Assembly (NCBI GenBank): GCA_910587685.1
Contig: CAJUMY010000008.1
Location: forward strand, 1-64,000
Direction: 5' to 3'
Origin: an uncultured Christensenellaceae bacterium
Lineage (GTDB): Bacteria > Bacillota > Clostridia > Christensenellales > UBA3700
Length of the DNA: 64,000 nucleotides
Part shown: positions 1 through 9,199 of the stretch, piece by piece
Numbering within the stretch: the stretch's first letter is position 1
Layout: each line of letters opens with the position of its first letter
Made by a program: the position numbers and the translations under genes
The notes under the pieces: model-generated
What the model was told of the DNA's origin: nothing
Database searches by the model: none
The model's input: only the letters and a program-made list of their open reading frames with translations

Positions 1-3000
1 TTGTATCGAGTCCGCTTCCGAATACGAGCTCGCCGAAGTTTCCTCTCATCTCGCTGTCTTCGTCAATAGCGAACGTCGTTATATGCGATCCCGCGTCGGA
101 GTATCTTCCCGTGTCTTCGCCGTATATGACGAGCTCTTCCAGTCCTTCGGGCAGTCCTACAAGATACACACCGTACTCCTTAGCCTTGCCGTTCTCTATT
201 CCGAATACGAACGGACTTTCCGTATTGTAGTTCCACGTCACTCCCGAGAGGTCGGGCGTGTACGGAGTTATATTCCAAACGAATTCGATATTCTCGGGCG
301 TGTTCCAGTTAGCGGAGTCTATGACGCTGAACTCAACTATGACTTTATACTCGCCTGCATTCTCGCCGGTGAGGTTAGCCTCGGTATCGGCGCTGTAGCC
401 GATAGTGAGCCCCTCTATTCCTTCAGAACCGACGAGCGAGAGCGTATGGCTCACGCCGTATGCCCACACGTAGCTATCGGTATACTCGGCGTTACCGTTC
501 TCGGTATCTACCCACTTGAGAGACGAGATGTCGTAAGACGCCTTCTCTATCGTGTAGTCGAACTCGCACTCGCCGACTATTGCGTATTCGCCTTCGCGTC
601 CGTTGTCGAGCGTTATAACTACTTTATAATTTCCGGCGTTGGTAGGAGCTCCCGAAAGCGGAGTTCCGTCGGCGTTCTTGTACGTTATGACGAAGTTTTC
701 GAGCGTTAGATTGCCGCCCTCGAACTCTATCTCGACGGGTTGAGCCGACTTATTATACGTAGTAGTATTCTTGACGAGCCCTACTCTTACGGGATTCTTC
801 TGATCTCCCGCTTTAAAGCCCTGATACGACTCCGTTACTTCCTCTCCGCCCTCTATGAGCACGCAGTTAGTCGCGTTATACGATCCGCCCGACGCCCTGA
901 GCCTTACGCATACGTAGTAGTCCTTCTGAACAGTCGCGTCGTAGTCTGCGAATATATCCGCAAGCGTCATCTCTACAGTTTTGTCCGCGTTATAGTACGT
1001 GTACACTAACGCCCCCGTCGAATTGTCCGATACCGTAGGTACGAGTATTACCGTTCCGTCCTCTCCCGTCTGTTCGCCTTTAATCCACGTTACCGTTATA
1101 CGTTTCTTTATTATATTCCACTTATGCTTGAGATACTCGCTCGCCTGTATCTGCGAGTTAGTGGGCACGTTATAGTTCTTAGCTATCTCTTGATTAGTCA
1201 CGGTGAGAGCCGAAACTTCGGCGGTATACTCGCCTACCTCTCTGCCGGTTGCGCCCGTATTGTACGACGCGGACAGGAACGACGGAAGTCCCGACTCTAT
1301 AGACACGCTCTGATTGACCGCGTTATACTCGAGCTCGTCGGCGCTCCACTTGACGTTCGAGAAGTCTACGTCAGCCTTATCTACTTTGATATATATAGTA
1401 AAATCCTTGTACTGCTGAGCTAACGGCTTGCCGTTCTCGTCGTTGAACGCGTACGCGTCGTCGAGAGGCATTATCCTAACCGTTATAGCGACGGCGTTTG
1501 CCGTAGCGTCAGTCTGCGAACCGTTCGTATACCCGTTAGAGCCGTACGACGCGTCTATCTTGACGCCCTGCGACGCGAGGTTCGAGGTACTTATTGCGAA
1601 TACGTACGCGCTACCGTTATACGTCACTGCAAACGGCGAACCTTGAGTTAGCCCCGCTCCCGACGCTATCGGCGTAGGTACTCCGTTATTCTGCGAGTAC
1701 TGCCAGTTCACGCTGTCTATGACTACGTTCTTCGCGCTGACGGTGAACTCCTGACGAGCCTCGCCGCCTTCGAGCGAATAGTTCTTGTTGTCCTTAGCCG
1801 CGTCGTCATTTAGCGTAGCTATGAGGTAATACGTAGACGGACTGAACGCCGAAGCGTCGAGCTTGTCGCCCGTGACGGGTATCCTTACGCCTGCATTTGC
1901 CGAATTCACGTACTCGAGCGTGAGCTTCACGTCGTCGCCGTCTATCACGTTATTTCCTTCCGCTCCGAACTTCACGTCCGAGCCCGCCTGCAAAAGGAAG
2001 CCTCCGCTCGTTGACGTGAAATCCACTACGAGCGTCTTCTTCGTTACCGTTATCGTGAAGGTCTTTGACGTAAGATCTTCCTTGCTGAAGTCGCCTGTAT
2101 TCCAACACCAGTCGGTCCGTTCGCTAGACTTGATATTGGCAATAATGTCATAACTTCCCGCCTCTCGCGCCGAAAGACTCCAACCGTCCGTATCGTTACC
2201 GCTTAACGTTACGCCGTCGGGCAACGTCAATTCCGCATAGTTAGCCCAGTCGGACGAATAACTCGACAAAGCGAAACTCTGTTCTTTGCCTACGTACGGC
2301 TTGCTACTTTCAGCGACGCCTACTATAGGGAGACGTCCTCTGTTGATAGTCACCGTACACGTCATATTATCCGCGTCCTTTATGACGTAGTTGCCGTAGT
2401 ATTCGGTCTTGTCATCCGCGGACTTTATAAATACAGCCTTAGCTGTATACGTACCTCGTCTATTAGGTACTACGTCTATCTGATCGAACTTCGTACCGTT
2501 CTCGGCAGTACCTGTGAATCTCGTCGCTATCACGGGTCTATCCGCGTAAATTTCGCTCTCGTTAGCAAACGTCGCAGGCGTGAATACTCCCGTGCTCGCA
2601 TTATACGACGGGTTAGTCAGCGTCAATTCCTTAGGTTTGACTATTATCTTGAACCATCTGACAGTGTCAGATTCCATATGCTCTGGATCGCTAACGTCGG
2701 CTTCCCCAATAAACTTTGGCTTTCTAAGTTCATATGCATCGTTTTTCTGTTCTTCTGTCCAACCGTTTGCCGTTGCATCAGCCTCAACTTCAGCCCTTAC
2801 GTCGTCGAACCACTTCTGCTGTAATTCGACGCTGACCCAATATTCGCCGATGTTCTTGACAGATGTTTCGGGATACGTTACCTCGATATATTCGTTCGTA
2901 TGTTCGTACCACTTCTTGCTGTACCAGCTAACGGCTTTAGCATCTGTCGCAGTCAGCGATCTAAGTGTCTGCGATTCGCCGTTGTAAGTCGTAGTTACGT

Positions 3001-4123
3001 CCTCGGGATTATTAATTGAGAAATTTAATCCTATAGCGCTTAAATTCAAATGAAGCGCGGGACGGACGCCGTTAGTATTATAAACATAGTTGCTACTATT
3101 AGCGCCCGAGACCTGCAGATTCCACGCGTCGAGGTAATAATAATAAGAGCCGGACCGTAGCCAAGATAAAACCGATTCAGAAGAATTGTATCCGCGTTGG
3201 ACATCGCTTAGATTCCATATGGATGAAGTTGCCGCGACGTTGCTTGCGCCCGTCTCGGTTATAGACGGTAGCCATATATAGTCGCTACCCCATTCGTCAT
3301 ACCGGTGTCCGTCAAATTCGTCCATTGGTTTGTACGGATTAGATACAAATTTATTATGCCAACCGCTAGGCAAGTCGCTGAGAGCATCGTTTGGACAGTT
3401 GTTCCAACCATCTTGACGTCCCAATATCGTCTCGGTCTGCTGATACTTAATATTCTTAGGCTGTACTAGATACTTCTCTGCAAAGCTGTCCGCTCCGCCC
3501 TGAGAGAACATATTCCAAGTAGTATTGTCTTTGTTTAATAATACGTTATTCCTTATGATACTTCTGCTGTATGAGTTAATTCCCTTAGCATCAGTATGAC
3601 TGGGATAATACTGCCCCTTTCCTTGACTATTCGCCAAATACAGCGTCGCTATTACGTTATCTTTACCTTTGTCCGTATCAGCAAGAGTCAAAGACGCGAC
3701 CATCCACTCGAGTCCGCCGAGGGTTATAACGAAACCGTTATCCCTCTTCGTCTCGTCCGATATCCTACTATTGATAGTGGACGCGGGAACCACATAATAC
3801 TGCTCGCCTGCAAGCGCCGAAGGAGAATTCTTTCCGTACGTCTCCCAGTCACCGGCTCCGTTAGTCTTGATGTACTCAACGGGGTCTTTGTATCCGAATA
3901 GTTTATCTACGAGATCGCTCACAACGTCACCGTTAAAGTCTCCGCTATCTCTATCGTACAGTTCCGCACCTCCGCCTATCTGTGTCGCCGAGCTCGGATC
4001 GGCAAGAGCCGACACCCTATCAGGAAAAGCAAAGAACGCCGTCGCAATGAGCGACAACGCGAATACAATTACCGTCATAACAACTATCAAGCTGTTGACC
4101 CTACTTCTTACCCTATTATTCAT
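1..4123 (-). CDS. Large secreted protein with DUF6273-like domain and Ig/MBG-like repeats (3' end outside window)
   Basis: The frame is open from an ATG at 4123 down to the window edge (about 1374 codons), so the C-terminus is missing. AGGAG lies 12 nt before the ATG. The N-terminus is Arg-rich followed by a hydrophobic helix (about residues 13-33) and a VSALA-D site that fits signal peptidase. Residues about 100-370 read like DUF6273: 'LGGLEWMVASL' early, then 'SWLRSGSYYY' and 'NGVRPALHLNLSA' at the end. The rest is a chain of beta-sandwich-like modules with recurring phrases such as 'TYNKSAQPVEI', 'APTNAGNYKVVI' and 'NIGEYWVSV', typical of MBG/Ig-like repeats in clostridial surface proteins. 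No catalytic motif was seen. A surface or adhesion role is inference; the anchor type cannot be seen because the end is missing. Confidence 0.8.
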   Translation of the reverse strand, partial: MNNRVRSRVNSLIVVMTVIVFALSLIATAFFAFPDRVSALADPSSATQIGGGAELYDRDSGDFNGDVVSDLVDKLFGYKDPVEYIKTNGAGDWETYGKNSPSALAGEQYYVVPASTINSRISDETKRDNGFVITLGGLEWMVASLTLADTDKGKDNVIATLYLANSQGKGQYYPSHTDAKGINSYSRSIIRNNVLLNKDNTTWNMFSQGGADSFAEKYLVQPKNIKYQQTETILGRQDGWNNCPNDALSDLPSGWHNKFVSNPYKPMDEFDGHRYDEWGSDYIWLPSITETGASNVAATSSIWNLSDVQRGYNSSESVLSWLRSGSYYYYLDAWNLQVSGANSSNYVYNTNGVRPALHLNLSAIGLNFSINNPEDVTTTYNGESQTLRSLTATDAKAVSWYSKKWYEHTNEYIEVTYPETSVKNIGEYWVSVELQQKWFDDVRAEVEADATANGWTEEQKNDAYELRKPKFIGEADVSDPEHMESDTVRWFKIIVKPKELTLTNPSYNASTGVFTPATFANESEIYADRPVIATRFTGTAENGTKFDQIDVVPNRRGTYTAKAVFIKSADDKTEYYGNYVIKDADNMTCTVTINRGRLPIVGVAESSKPYVGKEQSFALSSYSSDWANYAELTLPDGVTLSGNDTDGWSLSAREAGSYDIIANIKSSERTDWCWNTGDFSKEDLTSKTFTITVTKKTLVVDFTSTSGGFLLQAGSDVKFGAEGNNVIDGDDVKLTLEYVNSANAGVRIPVTGDKLDASAFSPSTYYLIATLNDDAAKDNKNYSLEGGEARQEFTVSAKNVVIDSVNWQYSQNNGVPTPIASGAGLTQGSPFAVTYNGSAYVFAISTSNLASQGVKIDASYGSNGYTNGSQTDATANAVAITVRIMPLDDAYAFNDENGKPLAQQYKDFTIYIKVDKADVDFSNVKWSADELEYNAVNQSVSIESGLPSFLSASYNTGATGREVGEYTAEVSALTVTNQEIAKNYNVPTNSQIQASEYLKHKWNIIKKRITVTWIKGEQTGEDGTVILVPTVSDNSTGALVYTYYNADKTVEMTLADIFADYDATVQKDYYVCVRLRASGGSYNATNCVLIEGGEEVTESYQGFKAGDQKNPVRVGLVKNTTTYNKSAQPVEIEFEGGNLTLENFVITYKNADGTPLSGAPTNAGNYKVVITLDNGREGEYAIVGECEFDYTIEKASYDISSLKWVDTENGNAEYTDSYVWAYGVSHTLSLVGSEGIEGLTIGYSADTEANLTGENAGEYKVIVEFSVIDSANWNTPENIEFVWNITPYTPDLSGVTWNYNTESPFVFGIENGKAKEYGVYLVGLPEGLEELVIYGEDTGRYSDAGSHITTFAIDEDSEMRGNFGELVFGSGLDT

Positions 4124-4250
4124 AGTTCTACTGCGCTCCTTTAGTATTTCACTTTCGTACGAATATGTTCCTTCTCACTCTCTTTTGAAGAAACAAAATG
4201 AAGGTAAACCAAAATTTACCTTTGAAATTGCCATATTTACCGTTTTTTCG

Positions 4251-4283
4251 AATACATCTCCTGTCACAAGAGATGTATTTTTT
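4251..4283 (+). repeat. Hairpin repeat, left copy
   Basis: AATACATCTC and GAGATGTATT form a 10-bp stem around a 9-nt loop, followed by a T run. The same palindrome recurs at 4406-4440. It could be a terminator or one end of a small MITE-like element. Confidence 0.6.
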
Positions 4284-4356
4284 GAACATTTTCGGGTAAA
4301 TTGAGATATGAATTTCGTGTTTTAATGTATAAAAGCTAAAAAAACTGCAAAAACTA

Positions 4357-4385
4357 TTGACTTTCTCGCATAAAATATTTAATAT
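4357..4385 (+). promoter_or_regulatory. Sigma-A type promoter without an obvious gene
   Basis: TTGACT, a 17-bp spacer and TAATAT point rightward. The predicted start (about 4392) lies only about 15 bases before the hairpin at 4406-4440, so a transcript would be roughly 50 nt. No plus-strand gene follows. Confidence 0.5.
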
Positions 4386-4405
4386 GATAATGTATAGTAA
4401 TATAT

Positions 4406-4440
4406 GAAAATACATCTCTTGTGACAAGAGATGTATTTTT
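4406..4440 (+). repeat. Hairpin repeat, right copy (terminator-like)
   Basis: AAATACATCTCTT and AAGAGATGTATTT form a 13-bp perfect stem with a GTGAC loop, followed by a T run. Nearly the same sequence as 4251-4283, about 155 bp away. Confidence 0.65.
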
Positions 4441-4631
4441 CTTCTATTTCATATATTTGGAAATTCTTATTAGACCAAGACGCGACGATCGAAAGTTGAT
4501 ATTATGAATCATTGAAGTCCGTACGTAAACGCGTCTAAGAGCGATCTTTTAAGTAAAAACATACGGTAAAACGGCGGTGTTTCCACGCTTTTGCATTCAA
4601 TATAACTTAGTAAATAATATATAAATGATAG

Positions 4632-4659
4632 AAGTTCGGCGCTATACTACGCCGAACTT
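4632..4659 (-). terminator. Terminator-like hairpin after proS
   Basis: AAGTTCGGCG and CGCCGAACTT form a perfect 10-bp stem with an 8-nt loop, about 95 bases past the proS stop. Confidence 0.6.
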
Positions 4660-4754
4660 TTATACGCAAGATATCAAATCTAATATGCATATACCGCATA
4701 TGATACCTATCTATATATAATATATATAAATATAATACTATCCTTAATACTATA

Positions 4755-6197
4755 TCAATAGCTCTTAGCAAAGTATATGACGTGCTTTGCAGGCTTTCCG
4801 CAGTGTACGCACACGTCGCCTATCGGCGTCTGGTCGAAAGGCATAGCTCTCGTCGTTGCGGACGTAAGCGCCTTTATCTCCGCCTCGCACTCCGGACAGC
4901 CGCACCACATAGCTTTGACGAAGTTCTTTCCCTCTATCGCCGTCTTGAACTCCTCAAAATCGTGACATTCTACGATATGGCTCATGAGGAGAGCCTTCGC
5001 CTTCTCGTACATATTCTCGTGAATATCGTCGAGTATCTTCTTGACAGTATCGCCGAGTCCCTGCATGGAAACGGTATCCTTTTCGTGAGTATCTCTTCTA
5101 GAAGTCATAACGACGCCGTTCTCGATGTCTCTCGGTCCGATCTCAATTCTGAGCGGTACGCCCTTCATCTCCCATTCGTTGAACTTCCAACCGACGCTCT
5201 GATCTCTCGTGTCTATCTCCACCCTGACGCCGCTATTCAACAGCTCGTCTCTTATCTCGTACGCCTTATCGAGAACGCCTTCCTTATGCGCCGCGACGGG
5301 TACTATTATGACCTGTATCGGAGCAACTCTCGGAGGAAGCGCGAGTCCTCTCTTGTCGCCGTGAGCCATTATGAGCGCGCCCATGAGTCTCGTCGATACG
5401 CCCCAGCTCGTCTGATACGGATGTTTGAGCGTTCCGTCCTTGTCGAGAAACTTTATATCGAACGCCTTGCTGAAATTCTGAGAAAGATAATGCGACGTTC
5501 CCGCCTGAAGGCTCTTTCCGTCGAGCATCATCGCTTCCATAGTGTACGTAGCGCCTGCGCCTGCGAACTTCTCATTCTCGCTCTTTCTTCCCGTTATGAC
5601 GGGTATAGCGAGCACGTTCTTCATGAACTCTTCGTACACGCCGAGCATCTTGAGCGTCTCTTCCATAGCTTCCTCTTCTGTCGCGTGAAGAGTATGTCCT
5701 TCCTGCCATAAGAATTCGCTCGTCCTAAGGAACGGTCTGGTCGTCTTCTCGCACCTTACGACGTTCGCCCACTGGTTGACGAGTACGGGAAGATCCCTGT
5801 AGCTCTGCACCCATTTTGCGAACATATGGCATATGATAGTCTCCGAAGTAGGTCTGACGACGAGCTTCTCGCTGAGCTCTTCCTTTCCGAAGTGCGTGAC
5901 GATAGCTACCTCGGGAGCGAAGCCTTCGACGTGCTCCGCCTCTTTTGAAAGAAAGCTGTACGGAATGAACATCGGGAAATAAGTATTCTTATGTCCCGTA
6001 GCCTTGATACGATCGTCAAGCTGTCTCTGTATATTCTCCCATACGGCGTAACCGTAGGGTCTTATTACCATAGTTCCCTTTACCGGACCGTAGTCGACCA
6101 TCTCCGTCTTAATAACGACGTCGGTATACCAACCTGCAAAGTCGGCGTCTATATCGGCTATCTCCTGTACGAAATCGGCATTGTTCTTCTTTCCCAT
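4755..6197 (-). CDS. proS: Prolyl-tRNA synthetase, archaeal/eukaryotic-like type
   Basis: Charges tRNA-Pro with proline in the cytosol. At 480 residues, with no editing insertion and a Cys-bearing C-terminal domain, it belongs to the short archaeal/eukaryotic-like class rather than the roughly 570-residue bacterial class. Class II motifs are visible: motif 2 region 'VRCEKTTRPFLRTSEFLWQE' and motif 3-like 'SWGVSTRLMGALIMAHGD'. The anticodon-binding domain begins near 'VAPIQVIIVPV' (about residue 295). Cys residues in 'MWCGCPECEA' and 'VCVHCGK' near the end fit the zinc-like domain of this class. The gene stands alone with its own terminator. This type is found in a number of Firmicutes, so it is unusual but not unique. 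Confidence 0.95.
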   Translation of the reverse strand: MGKKNNADFVQEIADIDADFAGWYTDVVIKTEMVDYGPVKGTMVIRPYGYAVWENIQRQLDDRIKATGHKNTYFPMFIPYSFLSKEAEHVEGFAPEVAIVTHFGKEELSEKLVVRPTSETIICHMFAKWVQSYRDLPVLVNQWANVVRCEKTTRPFLRTSEFLWQEGHTLHATEEEAMEETLKMLGVYEEFMKNVLAIPVITGRKSENEKFAGAGATYTMEAMMLDGKSLQAGTSHYLSQNFSKAFDIKFLDKDGTLKHPYQTSWGVSTRLMGALIMAHGDKRGLALPPRVAPIQVIIVPVAAHKEGVLDKAYEIRDELLNSGVRVEIDTRDQSVGWKFNEWEMKGVPLRIEIGPRDIENGVVMTSRRDTHEKDTVSMQGLGDTVKKILDDIHENMYEKAKALLMSHIVECHDFEEFKTAIEGKNFVKAMWCGCPECEAEIKALTSATTRAMPFDQTPIGDVCVHCGKPAKHVIYFAKSY

Positions 6198-6305
6198 GAC
6201 TTTATATTCTCCGAAATTTCTTATTATTATTTTTAACTATATTTTATATATTCGAACACACTTTGTCCAGTCTTTTTCACGGTTTGGCTAATCTCTGTCT
6301 TGTCT

Positions 6306-6989
6306 TTATCTGAGCCCCGCGAGTTTTTCGGTAAGTTTCTTGATAGCGTCGGGATCGCCGCCTATTATTATCGACGTATTCTTCTCGAGCTTGCAGTCTC
6401 CGCCCGGGCTCGCGGTTATCTTCTCCCCATCCTTTACCAGAAGGACTATGATACCGTACCTCTTTCGAAGATCGAGCTCTATGAGCGTCTTGTCCGCCCA
6501 CTTATGCGGTACCTCTATCTCCGCTATCGAGAAATTGTTAGTCAGCTCCATAACGTCGTGCATCAGCGGATTGGTCAGCTTGATAGCAAGTTTTGCCGCC
6601 ATATCGTCCTCGGGAACGACTACGAGATCGGCGCCGAGCTTTTCGAGTATCTTTTTATGATTCTTATTCTTTGCCTTGCATATGACGACCGGAACGTTGA
6701 GCTCCTTGCACGCCAATGTCGCGAGCACGCTCGTCTGCATATTATTTCCGACGCATATTATCGCAACGTCAAAATTGCTGATGCCGAGAGATCTGAGACA
6801 TTCCTCGTCGGAAGCGTCCGTTATCGCCGAGTGCGTGCAAAAATCCGAGATCGCGTTGACTTTGTCCGCGTCGCAGTCTATCGCCAGTACTTCGACGTTT
6901 TCTTCGTTGAGCGCCTTCGTAAGAGAACTGCCGAACCTTCCGAGACCTATTACAGCAAACTGCGTGAATTCCTTATTTATTAACGACAT
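6306..6989 (-). CDS. ktrA: KtrA/TrkA-type potassium uptake regulatory subunit
   Basis: Cytosolic RCK protein that gates the membrane channel subunit KtrB in response to nucleotides. Residues 10-25 carry the Rossmann glycine motif ('VIGLGRFGSSL'), the acidic end of beta-2 follows ('LAIDCDAD'), and the C-terminal half (about 140-225) matches an RCK_C ligand domain ('IAEIEVPHKWADKTLIELDLRKRYGI' region). The length of 227 is normal. It starts 16 bases after the ktrB stop with a GGAGG site, so the two form an operon. Confidence 0.93.
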   Translation of the reverse strand: MSLINKEFTQFAVIGLGRFGSSLTKALNEENVEVLAIDCDADKVNAISDFCTHSAITDASDEECLRSLGISNFDVAIICVGNNMQTSVLATLACKELNVPVVICKAKNKNHKKILEKLGADLVVVPEDDMAAKLAIKLTNPLMHDVMELTNNFSIAEIEVPHKWADKTLIELDLRKRYGIIVLLVKDGEKITASPGGDCKLEKNTSIIIGGDPDAIKKLTEKLAGLR

Positions 6990-7005
6990 AATTTCCTACC
7001 TCCAT

Positions 7006-8361
7006 CTATCCCACGAGCAACTTTGCGTCGGGATAAGTTATCTTATCTTCCTTATGATTGGTCGAGACCAGCGCGACGCCGACCGTAAGCGGTCCCAAAC
7101 GTCCGACGAACATCGCAAGTCCCAATACGAATTTGCTCCCCGCGGTCAAGAACGGCGTTATCCCCCGCGTAAGTCCTGCCGTCGAGAACGCGCTGATACA
7201 TTCAAAGACGATATTATCCGCCGTTACTATAGCGTTCACGTTATTCCGCTCGAAGAGCGTGACCAACAGTATCGAAGACACTACTACGCCGATACCTATG
7301 GTTATTATCGTAAGGGACTTTCTGACCATAGTCTCCGTAATGCGTTCTTTGCTGACGTTGATATTCCTTTTTGCCCTCAGCGCGCCCGTAACGGAAAGAA
7401 GGATAACGACGAACGTCGTAGTCTTTATACCGCCGCCCGTGGACGCTGGCGACGCGCCTATGAACATCAGCACCTCGGTAAGCACCATTGACGTATCGCT
7501 GAGCTTTAGCTGATCGACGCTCGCAAAGCCCGCCGTTCTCGGAGTCACAGCCTGAAATATCCCCGCAAGTATCTTATCGCCCGCGCTCAGATCTTTATAC
7601 GCGTAATTCCATTCGAAAACGATGAACATCACCGACGACGCGGCAATGAGTATCGCAGTAGTTATAAGCACCATTTTCACGTGGAGCGACATCTTTTTCG
7701 CCCTCTTAAGACCGCCTATCTCCAAAAGAACGGTATAACCGAGTCCGCCTATCACTATGAGAAGAGCTATCGGAAGAATAACGAGCACGTTGCCGACGAA
7801 CGGCGTCAAACTCTGCGGACCTATAACGTCGAAGCCCGCGTTACAGAACGCCGACACGCTCAAAAAGACGCTCTTGAAAACTCCGCTCCAAAATCCGTAT
7901 TTCGGGATAAACGGTATCATTAGTAAAAATGCGCCGACCGCCTCGATCACAGCGGTGTATATCAGTATCTTCTTTATGAGTCCGACGACTCCCTGCAGTT
8001 TGTACTGATTGAAGCTCTCCTTTAGGAGCAGTCTCTGCTGAAGAGTTATACGCTTCCCCAGTATCATGAATATGAGCGTCGCTCCCGTCATAAAGCCCAG
8101 TCCGCCTATCTGGATGAGCAAAAGCAGTACTATCTGCCCGAATATATTGAACTCGTCGACGGTACTCGCCACCACAAGCCCCGTACTGCATACGCAACTC
8201 GTCGCGGTAAAAAGAGCGTCGGAAACGGAAAACCATTCCCCGTCTTTATGCGTTATCGGCAATACGAGAAAAAACGCGCCGACAAGTATGATGCACACGA
8301 TGCCGAGCAAAACGATTCTCATTGAAGATGGACGGAAAAATCTCTTTATACTGTCTTTCAT
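7006..8361 (-). CDS. ktrB: KtrB/TrkH-type potassium channel subunit
   Basis: Membrane subunit for K+ uptake, partner of the adjacent KtrA. The protein is hydrophobic throughout and shows the four selectivity-filter-type loops of the family: 'CVCSTGLVV', 'AFCNAGFDVIGP', 'VTPRTAGFASV' and 'AFSTAGLTRG'. I chose the ATG at 8361 ('MKDSIKRFF'). A promoter at 8403-8431 would begin transcription at about 8396, which would leave the longer open frame (ATG at 8397) leaderless. No good Shine-Dalgarno site is visible for any candidate start, so the start is uncertain by up to 12 codons. Confidence 0.93.
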   Translation of the reverse strand: MKDSIKRFFRPSSMRIVLLGIVCIILVGAFFLVLPITHKDGEWFSVSDALFTATSCVCSTGLVVASTVDEFNIFGQIVLLLLIQIGGLGFMTGATLIFMILGKRITLQQRLLLKESFNQYKLQGVVGLIKKILIYTAVIEAVGAFLLMIPFIPKYGFWSGVFKSVFLSVSAFCNAGFDVIGPQSLTPFVGNVLVILPIALLIVIGGLGYTVLLEIGGLKRAKKMSLHVKMVLITTAILIAASSVMFIVFEWNYAYKDLSAGDKILAGIFQAVTPRTAGFASVDQLKLSDTSMVLTEVLMFIGASPASTGGGIKTTTFVVILLSVTGALRAKRNINVSKERITETMVRKSLTIITIGIGVVVSSILLVTLFERNNVNAIVTADNIVFECISAFSTAGLTRGITPFLTAGSKFVLGLAMFVGRLGPLTVGVALVSTNHKEDKITYPDAKLLVG

Positions 8362-8402
8362 CATTAACATTCGACGTAACGCTACGCCGCACTCCATTAG
8401 TT

Positions 8403-8431
8403 ATGATAGCACATCGGCTAAGAATTATCAA
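8403..8431 (-). promoter_or_regulatory. Promoter of ktrB-ktrA
   Basis: Reading leftward: TTGATA, 17 bp, TATCAT. Predicted start about 8396. Confidence 0.55.
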
Positions 8432-8556
8432 CTTATATAACGCATTAATTATTGACCTGTTTTTTATTATCGAAATATGTTTTTTATTATTGTATTTATC
8501 TTTTAGAGCATTGATCCGGAAATTTTCGAAAGCCGCCGTTTTGGACGCTAAATCTA

Positions 8557-8586
8557 TTGTTATTAAATGCTGAACTATGCTATAAT
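8557..8586 (+). promoter_or_regulatory. Promoter of the mrnC-thyX-rlmB cluster
   Basis: TTGTTA, 18 bp, TATAAT, about 35 bases before the mrnC GTG. Confidence 0.6.
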
Positions 8587-8621
8587 ATCTAGCGATACGA
8601 CCGAATAAAGGAGCGAATAGA

Positions 8622-9026
8622 GTGGAACTGACGCCGATGATGAAAGACGTTCTGTCAAAAAAACAGGCTCGGGAAATGAATCCCGTAGTGCTCGCCTACG
8701 TCGGCGACGCCGTGGAATCGCTGTATACGCGAACCGCGCTCTCCGCTTCGTCGGACGCAAAAGCCCACGCTCTGCACGTCAGAGCGTCGAAGATAGTCAA
8801 CGCAACGGCTCAGGCAAGACGCGCCGAAAAGATACTTTCTTTGCTTAGAGAAGAGGAACACGACATATTCAGACGCGCAAGGAACAGCAAGATAAACTCG
8901 AGCGCGAAAAACGCCGAACTGTCCGACTACAAAATCGCGACGGGACTCGAAGCCGTATACGGGTATCTATACCTTACGGGCGATACCGAAAGGCTATGCG
9001 AGATACTCTCCTATATCGAAATATGA
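8622..9026 (+). CDS. mrnC: Mini-ribonuclease III
   Basis: Mini-RNase III, a catalytic RNase III domain without a dsRNA-binding domain, matures 23S rRNA ends in Firmicutes. The N-terminal 'NPVVLAYVGDAVESLYTR' is the RNase III signature region and contains the active-site Asp; 'DYKIATGLEAVYGYLYLTG' carries the C-terminal acidic motif. The length of 134 fits. Translation starts at GTG 8622, with AAAGGAG 8 bases upstream. It is followed by thyX, rlmB and sigH, the order seen in many Clostridia. Confidence 0.93.
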   Translation: MELTPMMKDVLSKKQAREMNPVVLAYVGDAVESLYTRTALSASSDAKAHALHVRASKIVNATAQARRAEKILSLLREEEHDIFRRARNSKINSSAKNAELSDYKIATGLEAVYGYLYLTGDTERLCEILSYIEI

Positions 9027-9199
9027 CTTCGTAAAGCGAAATACCGACGTCACGCGAAAGCAAGCGAGGAGAGCAAATCGGCGAGAGCCAGCAAACATAA
9101 ACAGAAAATCAATAATACATATACGTATGTTTTGCATTAAAACAACAAGACGGGCAATGACATTGCCGACACAACGCCATGCGTAAAGGAGAAAACAGT

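Larger units (their letters stand above)
4124..4754. other. Gene-free stretch with hairpins and an orphan promoter
   Basis: These 630 bases separate the divergently placed left gene start and the proS stop. They hold an inverted repeat at 4201-4222 (AAGGTAAA/TTTACCTT arms), two near-identical hairpins at 4251-4283 and 4406-4440, a plus-strand promoter at 4357-4385, and the proS terminator hairpin at 4632-4659. I see no convincing gene; the open frame on the minus strand at 4149-4427 has no family-like sequence. Confidence 0.6.

Noticed and set aside
4149..4427. Minus-strand open frame of 92 codons
   Set aside because: No family-like sequence, extreme bias from AT-rich DNA, and it runs through both hairpin repeats.
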